From Sesamum alatum (lineage: Eukaryota > Streptophyta > Magnoliopsida > Lamiales > Pedaliaceae), in contig JACGWO010000007.1 in the NCBI GenBank assembly GCA_034509735.1, positions 20,178,046 through 20,242,045 of the forward strand: 64,000 nucleotides of DNA. The letters run 5' to 3'. The notes under the pieces are model-generated. The model was not told the DNA's origin. It searched no databases and saw nothing but the letters and a program-made list of their open reading frames with translations. Below are positions 11,007 through 21,113 of this stretch, in pieces; within the stretch, counting starts at the first letter, position 1, and every line of letters starts with the position of its first letter. The position numbers were made by a program, and so were the translations under genes.

Positions 11007-12101
11007 ATGTTTAAGAACCCGTTAACCATGATTCTTGAGACTAACAAATTCAACGGAACGAACTACTCGGACTGGCTGAGAAACCTGAGGATTGTCCTCG
11101 GTTTCGAGAACCAACTCTTGGACGAGCCGCCACCGAGCAACTTACCGAAGGGGTCCACGCCTAAAGAACGTTTGACGTTCGAGAAATGGCATGAGGACAA
11201 CCGGAAAGTACGCAGTATCATACCGGCTTCGATTTCTAACGACATCCAGAAGCAGTATGAGAGGCTGGACAACGTCTCCGCCATAATGCTCCGCATGAAC
11301 GAGGTTTATGCGGTTCCGGATAGGCATATTAGATATGCCGCCACAAAAGCATTCTTTGGCACCAAGCTCGCTGAAGGAGCGTCTGTACAGAGTCATGGGG
11401 TCAAGATGCTCTCCCTAGTGGAGAAACTCAAGGACCTTAAAGCTGGGCTTAACAATGACACGTACATTGAACGTGATCCTCCAGTCGCTTCCTCCATCCT
11501 ATGACCTGTTTGTTGTAAACTACAACATGAACAGACTTAAGAAGTCTATTCATGAGTTGATCAACATGCTGGTCCAATACGAGGCTACGACCCACAAGTC
11601 GGCGCCGGCGGTATTGATAGGAGAGGCTTCGACCTCCAAGGTGAATGGCAAGAGGGCCGGAGGCTGGAAGAGGAAGAAGGGCAAAGGGAAGACGGTTGTG
11701 GCCCCTGCTCACGCTCCGGGCGTCCCTATTGCTCCGGTTGGACCGAGCAAAGGGAAAGGGAAGGCCCGTGGTTCTCAGCGGTCCAAGACAAATGATGTCT
11801 GCATGCATTGCCAAGGGAAAGGGCATTGGAAGAGGGAGTGCCCACAACTCCTCTCCAACCCAGGTGTGTTTGTGGTTGAAATTAATATGATTACTAATTC
11901 TGCTTCATGGGTATTGGATACCGGGTGTGGTGCTCACATCTGCAATGATTTGCAGGCACTGCAAAGAAGCAGAAGGATAACCAAGGATGAGATGATCCTA
12001 AGGCTAGGCGATGGCAAGGCCATTGCTGCGGAGGCCGTAGGATCACTAGAGTTAGCCATTAGTAGTCATGTTAGGATTGTACTGAACGACTGTGTTGCTG
12101 G
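11007..12101 (+). pseudogene. gag: Copia gag and start of protease, element A, frameshifted
   Basis: The frame starts MFKNPLTMILETNKF, matching the gag start of B. It runs about 155 residues, then an extra base near 11470 (TACATTGAACG where homologues have TACATTGATG) shifts it. The continuing frame reads VILQSLPPSYDLF, a Lys/Gly-rich linker, a CCHC knuckle (CMHCQGKGHWKREC, about 11799-11841) and the protease motif WVLDTGCGAHICND. Gag would form the virus-like particle; the knuckle binds RNA and the Asp of DTG is catalytic. Homology fades by about 12101, where an inverted junction with B begins. Integrase and most of RT are absent. Confidence 0.88.
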
Positions 12102-12118
12102 AAAGAAGCAGAAGGATA
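12102..12118 (+). other. 17-bp duplicated patch at the A/B inverted junction
   Basis: AAAGAAGCAGAAGGATA at 12102-12118 repeats 11963-11979 exactly. It lies at the point where plus-strand gag of A meets minus-strand pol of B. A short templated copy at a junction is typical of break repair filler. Confidence 0.65.
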
Positions 12119-13863
12119 CCATGTTCTTTTAGATAATCTAGGAACTCCGTACTAAGGTATTCACCGCCTCGGTCCGACCGTAGGATTTTAATTTTGCAGT
12201 TGGTCTGGTTCTCCACTTCAAGTCTGAATTCTTTAAACCTCTCAAGAGCTTCAGACTTGTACCTCATCATGTAAACATAACCATACCGTGAATGATCATC
12301 GGTGAAGGTTATGAAGTAGGAGAACCCACCTCGGGCCTGCGTCCTTAGTGGTCCACATATGTCTGTATGGACCAAGTCCAACAGACCTGTGGCAAGCCTG
12401 CTTTGTCCTATAAAGGGCTTCTTGGTCATTTTCCCTCTTAGACAGGACTTACAAGTTGGTAGATCGCTCAAGTCCCCAACCTCTAGGTTCTTTGAGTCTA
12501 CCAACCTTTTCATCCTATCTTGGGATATGTGACCTAGCCTAGCGTGCCACAGACGTGCGTTCCCATTATTATCTAATTTTCGTTTGTGTTGTGCATTGAG
12601 GACGAAATTCGTTTGTTGCAAGATATAGAGTCCGTTATGCAATGTACCAAGTAGATGAGCAATTCCACATCTCATCAAATAAAAGCAATTTTTATTGATT
12701 CTAAACTCATAACCACTATTGTCCAACAATGGAATGGAAATGATGTTTTTAATCATACTGGGTACAAAATAAACTTGCTCTAAATCTATGCTAATACTAT
12801 CACTAATCACTAGAGTGGCGGATCCTACTGCTTCTGCCGAGATGGCCTTGCCATTCCCAAGCTTCAGGATCATGTCCCCGCTACCCAGTTTTCTGCTTCT
12901 TTTCAACACCTGCAAGTCATTGCAAATGTGAGCTCCACAGCCGGTATCTAATACCCAAGAGGCAGAACTAGTGACCATATTAACCTCAATCACATATATA
13001 CCTTGGTTCGAGAAGAGTTTGGGGCACTCTCTCTTCCAATGCCCTTTCTCACGGCAGTTGATACATATGTCATATGCCTTCGACTGTTGCTTGGAGACAA
13101 CCTTTCCCTTTCCTTTGCCTTTCCCTTCTTTGGCAATGGGAACACTCTTAGTGTTCGTAGCTACTTTGACGGCCTTTCCCTTCCCTTTCTTCTTCTTCCA
13201 ACGTCCAGCACCCTTGCCTTTCGTATTAGAAGTCGAAGCACCTCCAAACAATACCGAAGGCGTGGACTTCTTAGTCGTTGCCTCGTATTGCACCAACATA
13301 TTGATCAACTCATGAATGCCCTTCTCAAGTGCGTTCATGTTGTAGTTGACGATAAATTGGTCAAAGCAGGGTGGGAGTGACTGAAGGATCACATCTATGT
13401 ACGTTTCATTATCGAGACCTGCCTTTAGGTCCTCGAGCTTTTCCACCAGGGTAAGCATTTTAACCCCGTGCTCTTGTACAGAGGATCCTTCTGTCATTTT
13501 AGTTCCAAAGAATGCCTTGGTCGCGACATACCTAGTATGCCGGTCCAGGACTGCATAGCAATCCTTAAGGCGAGCCATAATGGAAGGGACATCGTCTAGC
13601 CTTTCATATTGCTTCTGAATCTCATTGGTCATCGAAGCAAGTATGATGCTACGGACCTTCCGGTTATCCTTATGCCAAGTCTCGAACGTCTCACGTTCTT
13701 CTGGCGTGGATCCTTCCGGTAAGGTCCTAGGGAGAGGCTCGTCCATGACGTAGCCTTGGTTCTCGTAATCTAGGACTATCCTGAGATTGCGCAACCAGTC
13801 GTTGTAGTTTGTTCCATTGAATTTGTTTGTCTCAAGAATGGTGGAAAGTGGGTTCTTAGACAT
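12117..13863 (-). pseudogene. gag-pol: Copia gag-protease-integrase of element B, truncated
   Basis: An open frame of about 582 element-derived residues from ATG at 13863. Residues 1-200 are copia gag (MSKNPLSTILETNKF). A Lys/Gly-rich linker leads to a CCHC knuckle (C267, C270, H275, C280). Protease DTG has Asp at 306. The integrase zinc finger uses H440, H445, C471 and C474. The integrase core shows D501 (HTDICGPL) and D564 (LRSDRGGEYL). The frame leaves the element after residue 582, before the third acidic residue, and about 21 further residues come from A read backwards. It is the longest uninterrupted coding stretch here but lacks RT and RNase H. A gag-only product is possible if transcribed; activity is unlikely. 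Confidence 0.92.
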
Positions 13864-14241
13864 TTTAAAATCTACATTTTAGAAAACAGCGCGCGATCAG
13901 CAGAAAATAAAAGACGGTGGTTTTGATAAAATAATTAAATGCATGGACTTTAGTCATTTAATCCTCCCACTATTTATACGAAAACACGGTACTCTCAAAC
14001 GTGGTTTTCGGGAAATCCTTTCCAAGTGGGCTTGGGATCCACAGCGATTTTTCCCATACCCCGCTTTTACGATTCGCATGGAAAAGATCCTGTGGGAGGT
14101 ATTCCATACCATTCTCGTTCCACGAGATTCCCAAGATTATTGCCTCACCCTTTCACATGATCCCGAGGACTCCAAGCGAATCATGTTAATTGGGTGTTAG
14201 ACCCAACCCAATCGACCGAGCCACGGACCCACTGGTACCCC

Positions 14242-14331
14242 CACGACTCGTGAGACAGGTAGCAGCAGCCCGCTTTTCGTTCATGACATAATGCAGCTTC
14301 CTTTAAGTACAATAACGTGCCACGACTCGTG
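14242..14331 (-). other. Pair of leader palindromes in element B
   Basis: CACGACTCGTG at 14242-14252 and 14321-14331 is the reverse complement of the A motif, 79 bp apart. Both are followed by AGAC on the plus strand. Confidence 0.75.
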
Positions 14332-15370
14332 AGACCACGCTATTGACCTAAAGCAGCTTCCTCACTATTCCATGGATTGGAAGGCATGGATAAACTCCTG
14401 GAGTTCATGTCCACTTTGTCTAGGGTCTAATATTTAGACATTGGTCCAACCAATGTGAGAGTAAGTAATGACCGAGATCTCAAATAAATAAATATCTACA
14501 CATACATCCATAATGCGTAAATAAACCATCCACAGCAGTTATACGATAAATAAACAACCCATTCATTCATCATCATAACCGCATGCAAAATTAAAGCCTA
14601 GCACGCCCCTGTTGGATGATCACGAGCCCGAATCCTTTGCGACCCACTGAGCCCGCAGTGGATCTATGGTTAATCTAGGGTTGGTCCTATACTATTACAT
14701 TAATAGTAACCCAATCATCATGCTGATGGGCCTTGGTCTCTTTTTCTCTTTCTTCACTTCATGGAAAACTCCAAGGGGGCCTCCCGTCTGGGCTCTCCAT
14801 GTGGTCCTTCTTCTCCACCAATTACAAAAAAATAGAAACCTCACTCCTAGTCTACTCTCATTACATATTAAAAATAGAAACCCCAGCCAAAACCCGGGGG
14901 GAGTACATAAGGAGGGAGGTAGAATGCCTTATTATTCCAAGGCAACTAGAAAGAGAGAAGGAGAAAAGCAGTAAAAGAGGCACACAGGCCCAACAGAAAA
15001 TAAACCATACATCCGGTCTAGGGCTCGCGATCATTCATTTCCATCCAACACACATAATCACATGATCCAATCATATAATTACAAAATACCAACAACATAT
15101 GATTTCCAATCATAAATATCCAAATAATAAATGAATATGCGCACGTGTGAAAAATAAAACACAAATATTGGTAACATTATTTTCTCGTTTTAGGAAAACC
15201 TTTCCTCATTATTTTAAGTAAAATAACCCCGGGATTCCAAATCCAATTTATTTTACTCCTAAAATAATGTCTTTAGAAAAATAGGCATAATTGAACCAAA
15301 AACGATTTTTTTTTCAAAATTAATTCAAAACTAAAACTGAAAATAATTAAAAAATAAAAGGAAAAACACT

Positions 15371-15392
15371 GCTAGGGTTTTGAAACCCTAGC
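15371..15392. repeat. Palindrome with telobox-like arms
   Basis: GCTAGGGTTT and AAACCCTAGC flank a 2-bp centre. AAACCCTA is the plant telobox core. A near-identical palindrome lies at 56706-56724 in element C, also at the edge of its GC island. Confidence 0.7.
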
Positions 15393-15920
15393 AGCAGCAG
15401 CCGCCGCCGGCAGCGGCCCGCCGGCACGCGCACAGGGCAGCAGGCTCAGCCTGGCCGGCGCGCGCGCCTGGCCGGCAGCGCGCTGCACGGCCTGGCAATC
15501 CGGCAGGCCGCCGCGCGCACAGGCTCCCCTGCCTTGCGCGCGCGCTGGCCTGCTGGCTGCCGGCCGTGACGTGCGCAGTGCGCGCGCAGACGCGCACTGG
15601 GCACGCCTGCCGGGCGCGCCCGCGCAGACTCCTCCGTCTGCGTGCGCGCGCGCCTGGCGGCGCTGCCCAGAGCCTGTCCGCGCGCGAACTCGCAGGCGCG
15701 CAGCCTTGCGCGCGCGCGCGCAGACACCCTTGTCTGCGTGCGCGTGCGCCTGGAGGCGCTGCCCTGTGCGCGCGCCTGCGCGCAACCTTCCTGGCTGCGC
15801 GCTGCCCCTGCGCGACTGGCTGGGCGGGCGCGCGCAGGCCTCCTTTGCCTGCGCGCGTCTGCCTTGCCGGTAGCGTGCGGCTGCGCGCGGCCAGCCCTCC
15901 CGGCTGGCCGGCTGCGTCGT
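15391..15920 (-). repeat. GC-rich, hairpin-forming island of element B
   Basis: About 530 bp dominated by CGCG and CTGG motifs inside AT-rich leader. It has internal repeats: CGCCTGGCGGCGCTGCC at 15651 and CGCCTGGAGGCGCTGCC at 15747, period 96. Strong hairpins are visible, such as CGCAGACA / TGTCTGCG near 15719-15738 and 11-bp arms at 15829-15839 / 15847-15857. Long Ala/Arg-rich frames exist on both strands but have no similarity to each other's known domains; I treat them as compositional. Confidence 0.8.
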
Positions 15921-16118
15921 TTCTCGTTTTCCGTTCAATTTTCCATCCCATTTCCCAAGAAAAACAGAAACATACAAATATTCAGAAATTCACACGAATT
16001 AAAAGCAATAAAACCAACATGCTTAAAATCAAGAAAAATCAAGATTTAATAAAAACATGTCAATTTCACGTTTCATGCTTATAACGCACATAAACCCTAG
16101 GCCTATACACCGAACCGG

Positions 16119-16130
16119 GCTCTGATACCA
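16119..16130 (-). other. Primer-binding site of element B
   Basis: The plus strand reads GCTCTGATACCA, the reverse complement of TGGTATCAGAGC, one base from the LTR edge at 16132. This fixes the orientation of B. Confidence 0.92.
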
Positions 16131-16131
16131 C

Positions 16132-19100
16132 TGAAAGAAATCGGTGGATCGTCCTAGGAATTGCACGAATGCGGAAGCGCGATAAAATTAAACATACAAA
16201 AAATAAAGCATGCTTTTAATTTAAAAGAACACGCTCAAGGGGTGTGCCCTTGAAGTTCCCGGGCGTTCGGTGTATCTCATGATCATAAAGCATGTAAAGA
16301 AGTCATGGAGGCCATAGATTTGAAAATTAAAGAGGGACGAAAAAAGTAAAACGAGACCTACCCGTTTGAAAGAAATCGGTGGATCGTCCCGGGAGATTAA
16401 CGCAAATAGCGGAAGCGCGAAATAGTGCGTAATAAAAAAATTACAAAGCATAATTAAATGGAATTTAAATCATGCATAATATACATAAACGAATCAAGGG
16501 GTGTGCCCTTGATTCTCCCGGGCGTTCGGTGTATCTCATGTTCAATAAAGCACAACATGGAGGCCATAGAATTGAAACCGAAAAAATGAAATTGAGAACC
16601 TACCCGGTTGTAGTTTTGTCTTCGTTCGTCTACATGCATTGTTCCCCGTTTTGCACCAAGATCTCAAGAAGAGACCCTCTAAATCATCTCACTCGCTCCA
16701 CCGGAAAGCAAACAACCCTTGTCCTAGCAAGAAATTATTTTGGGGAGAAGAGACATCGATACACGCTATGAATTAACGCAATCAATGTCTCTTATGTTCT
16801 TAACTTGAATAAATCAAGAAGAACAAAGTAATATTCTTTGAGAGTGAAAAATAGGGGTGGACGAATTTGAGAGAGAATTTGAGAGATGAGAGTTGTAGAG
16901 AATACTAGGTGTGAGTGTGTGTTTTTTGAGTATTTATAGAAGATGGAATTCCTATTCCTCTCAACTCTTCCAAAGAGACACACTTGGACTAGGATTTTTG
17001 ACCTAGTCAAATCCTAGTCAAATTAGGCTTTGATTAAGTCAAATTAATCATGGCCCTTCATCTCATCATTCTCTAGATCAAATCTTGTCCATCCATTTTG
17101 ATGGGCTTTATGGAATGGGCTTTATTTAATTCTAAATTAAATAATCCCATGGACTTTATATATAAAATCCTATTTAATATACTAAGCCCATTAATTAATT
17201 AATTGAATGGACTTTATTTAATTCCAAATTAAATAGTCCATGGACTTTATATTAAATTCTATTTAATACCAAGCCCATTAATTAATTCCATAGAATGGGA
17301 TTATTTAATTCTAAATTAAATAGTCCCATGGACTTTATATTAAATCCTATTTAATATACCAAGCCCACTAATTAATTAATTCACCATTTTAATCTAATTA
17401 AAAGGAAAGCCCATGCTTTGTAAAATTCATAAATCTAATTTATGACTCAAGCCCGATTATTCCAAATAATTCATCGAAGCTTGAATCTCCAAGAAGTATA
17501 ATTTAATTCTATTAAATTAAACCTTCTCCCGGAATTAATTCCAAATTAATTCCCTTTCATTTGGTGTAGCGGGTGTGACTCTTTAGGTTCACCTTTCAGC
17601 TAGACTTGGACCTACTTTTTGTTATTTCATAACCAAAGTAGTCCGTTACCATGGGTGGCCATCTAGCAACGGTCCATGGCACTAGAGACTAGGTGAATTT
17701 ATGGTGTGAACATTTAGGCTCCGAGTTATACGCAGGTGCGGTCCTACCGACGCTCGATACGTACGGGTACGGTCCTACTGTCGCCTGTCTCCCGGCCTTT
17801 AGTCTACGGGTCGGTTCCTATCGTTGACTAGGCAACTATGCATAATGCTCGAGATAGGTTTAACTCGACGTAGGAAATCCTTTCCCACTACATCAAGTGC
17901 TATGGCCATAGACTTTGTGAGTCTAAACCATCTCCGAGCGCATAGGAGATCTTGCTGTCATATCCTTTGACAGGGGACAGATCCTATCTTGGAATTCACC
18001 GTTCTTACATACTCCGACTGCACTGGACGAGGCTTATGATGACCATGTGATATAATCGGTCAAATTTCACCAGATCCAAGATACAGCCTAAGTATGTAGG
18101 GAACTGCCGTGATCCTCAAGTCCGAGGACTAATCCCGTACTATCGGAACCGGAAATACGAGTCATACCGACCAAGCCCGAGTGGCTTCCATATGACGATT
18201 CCCGCGAGTCACCTCAGTCGGCCGCTCTCCAGCAGGCCGACCCACTAACACTGCTTAGACGATCCTCGTCACCCGTCGATGAAACACGACAGTAGATGCT
18301 TAGTGCAAGTCTCAAATGGATTCTCGATGCCCTGTCTCGAGATTCCTTTGACTTGGAGTATTTTCAGACTGATTCGGCAAAACTTATTTCATGAACCTAC
18401 CTCCAAGCGTAGTTCCAATTTTCCCGAAATGTTATTTCAGTCTGTGGGCGTTTGTTGTGACATCGTAACGATGCAAGCAGTAAGTACAACAAACTCATGC
18501 CTATGAATCCTTACTACATTCATTAACATAATATTACTTGTTCACAGATTGACGAATGGTTCTCAGAACAGCCAATACCATTGACTTTCTGGTCACCTAT
18601 TCTAACACCGTTGTCATTTTCGTCTTCAACGGCTACACGCGTTGTTCCCCGTTTTGCACCGAGATCTCGTTCTTGAGACCCTCCAAATCGTGACACACGA
18701 TCCACCCACGTATCTTGCACGTCGTGCTAGCAACGAACAAGTGTATAATTTTTTGGAGTGGACGAATCAATAACACGTTATCAATTAACGGTATTGGTTC
18801 GTCTAAGTTCTAATGTTCCAAGAACAAAAAGAACTAAAAAATATTTTCTTCTTGGAGAGAGAGGGAGGGGCGGACGAGAGGTATGGAGAGGGGAGAGTGT
18901 GTGTTGTGTGTGTTTTCAAGAATCATCATCCTTCAATTGTTGGAAGCTAGAGGTTTATATAGAGGAGGAGTTTAATCCTCTTTAAACTCCACTCTAAGAA
19001 CTCTAATTTGACTAGGATTTTGACCTAGTCAAAGTCCTAGTCAAACTAGTGTTTGACCTAGTCAAACGAATCCTAGCCTTCCATCTCCCCTTTCCATCTC

Positions 19101-20376
19101 AACCGTTGATTTTAATTTAATGGAATATTTAAATCCCATTAAATGTTCCAAAAGGCTAAAAGAATAAATATAATATAATAAATAAATATTATTATTTATT
19201 CTAAGCCCATTAAATCAACCCTTTTAATAAATCCTATTTATTAATTTAATTCCCTTTATCAAATAGAAGGAATTAATTTCTCCAAGAAAATATAGGACCC
19301 GATTAAATCTAATTTAATCATTCGTTTACTCCAATATTTAATTCCAAATTAAATACTAAGTGTGTGTGGATAGTGTGTGACTCTTTAGGTTAACCATTCA
19401 GCTAGACTTGGTCGGATTCCTAGAATCCGCCCGTTACCATGGGTAGCCATCTAGCAACGGTCCATGGCACTAGAGACTAGGTGAAATATTCGGGGGATGA
19501 ACATTTAGGCTCTAACAGTATACTTGTCCTTCTATCTTCGGTCTCATCACTTAGGGTCTAGGGCACGGAAAATGCAGGTACCCATTTTGGACCTAAGTGT
19601 CGGTCTGTCCTTACTAAACGCCGCAAGGGAAACCTTTCCCTTCTGTTCAGTTACTGTGGCCAACAGATTTTCAGGGACAAGACACAGAGCATACATGAGA
19701 CTCAATTGTCAATACCTTTTGACAGGAAACAGACCCTTTCTTGGAAACTACTGTCATTTTGTACACCCGAGCTGCACTAGACATGGCTTATGACTACTCA
19801 AGAGTATTTTGGCAATCTCTCACCATATCTAAGATACAGACCTGATGCACAGGTAAACTCAGCAGTTCCTCAAGTCAAGGACTTGGCCTGTACTGTTCGA
19901 ACTGGGAATACACGTCATACCTTGCTGACCATACTCAAGGTCCTCCGTAAGACGGTTCCCGTGAGTCACCTCAGTCAGCTGCTTCCTAGCATGCTGACCC
20001 ACTAACACTGCTTAGACGACCTTCGTCACCCGTCGATGAAATACGACAGCAGATGCTTAGTGCAAGTCTCAAAGGGAATCCCGGTACCCATTTTCGGGAT
20101 TCCTTGACTTGGAGATTTCTGGACTGATTCGGCGAGACTGATTTCATGGACCTACCTCCAAGCATAGTCCCAGTCCCCGAAATCATTTCTCAGTCCGTGG
20201 GCTTTGTTTGCATAGTGAACAAAAATGTAAAATGCAGATAAGTGAACGTAAAAAAGTATTGCCATTTGAATTTTCACTTCTTTATTCATAAATGTTTTAT
20301 CAAATACCAAAGAATTGTCTAGACATAGGTTACATATTCCTGCCAAAATTGGCTTACATGGTCACCTATTCTAACA
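16132..20376 (-). mobile_element. 5' LTR of element B (L2), split by a nested LTR
   Basis: The LTR is 16132-16366 plus 18613-20376 (with the target-site copy at 18608-18612). Reversed, it starts TGTTAGAATAGGTGACC and ends CTTTCA. The later part includes the TTGAC cluster near 19010-19070 and TATATAA near 18955. The conserved block is at about 19435-19485. Confidence 0.88.
16367..18607 (-). mobile_element. Nested solo LTR (L1) in the B LTR
   Basis: A 2241-bp LTR flanked by perfect 5-bp duplications CCGTT at 16362-16366 and 18608-18612. Removing it restores the ACCCGTTGTC text seen at 49242 in C. It carries the L1 tandem AT units, TATA box and terminal hairpin in reverse. Confidence 0.95.
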
Positions 20377-21113
20377 GCAGTCTCCTAAGACTGATGAGGA
20401 ACTTAAACGGATGTTGGATATCCCTATGCTTCAGCCGTAGGCAGCATACAGTATGTTGTTCAGTGCACTAGACTTGATGTGGCTTTCGCTTTGAGCGTAA
20501 CTAGTCGATATCAGTCGTGTGCCGAGAAGGCACACTGGAGTGCAGTCAAGACTATCCTGAAGTACCTGAAAAAGGACTAAGGACATGTTCTTGATCTACG
20601 GTGGTGGAGAGTTGATACTGGAAGGCTAATAGCGACACTAGCTTCCAGTCGGATGACGAAGATGCCAAGTCTCAATTTGGTTTTGTATTTAGACTAAATG
20701 GTGCGTGGTTACTTGGAAAGGTTCCAAGCAGGCTACCACGGTGGACTCCACCATACAGTTTTGAATACATATCGGCTTGGAAGCTGCTAAGGAGTGGTTT
20801 GGTTGATGAGCTACATCCAAGGGTTGGATGTAGTACCTAGCATTGCTAAGCCTGTAATTATCTTTTATGATAACAACAGGGCGATAGCGCTAGCAAAGGA
20901 ACCGAGATCTCATCACGATCCAAGCATATTGTTAGACGTTAGCATCTGCTTAGAGAGATGGATAGCAGGAGTGACGGTCGGTTAGACCGAGTCAGCTCCG
21001 CAGAAAACATAGCAGATCTACTTGCTAAGCCCATGTCGCAAGTTGCCCATACTCACCATCTGAATAAGAGGTTCGAGGTCAATGGGTGATTGGCTTTAGG
21101 TCAAGTGGGAGAT
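20377..21113 (+). pseudogene. Copia RT end and RNase H, element A, broken
   Basis: The translation includes ALSVTSRYQSCAEKAHWSAV, ILKYLKK and, at 20794-20985, YIQGLDVVPSIAKPV then FYDNNRAIALAKE. These match the RT tail and RNase H of the copy at 50965-51420. RNase H would remove RNA from the RNA/DNA hybrid. Stops and frameshifts break it throughout. The polypurine tract AAGTGGGAGA (21103-21112) follows. It is probably the surviving 3' end of A. Confidence 0.82.

Larger units (their letters stand above)
13864..16118 (-). other. Untranslated leader of element B
   Basis: About 2.25 kb between primer site and gag on the minus strand. It contains a GC island (15391-15920), a telobox palindrome (15371-15392), the block near 14590-14680 shared with C, and the paired palindromes at 14242 and 14321. 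Apart from the GC island it is AT-rich and noncoding. Confidence 0.75.
12117..20376 (-). mobile_element. Copia element B, 5' portion, minus strand
   Basis: Read right to left: L2 LTR (20376 to 16132, holding a nested LTR), primer site (16130-16119), leader, gag, protease and integrase up to 12117. RT, RNase H and the 3' LTR are lost at the junction with A. The pentamer outside the LTR is GCAGT (20377-20381), with no matching copy at 12116, so the far end was deleted. Confidence 0.85.

Noticed and set aside
12117..13863. Intact host gene for a zinc-knuckle protein
   Set aside because: Gag, protease and integrase motifs in order, plus an adjoining leader, primer site and LTR, identify a retrotransposon.
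15371..15392. Interstitial telomere array
   Set aside because: Only single telobox units in a palindrome, with no tandem TTTAGGG run.
15372..15977. Long Ala/Arg-rich open frames on both strands of the GC island (also 56965-57563)
   Set aside because: Several overlapping frames are open at once because GC-rich DNA has few stops. No domain or conserved start is seen, and frames differ between copies.
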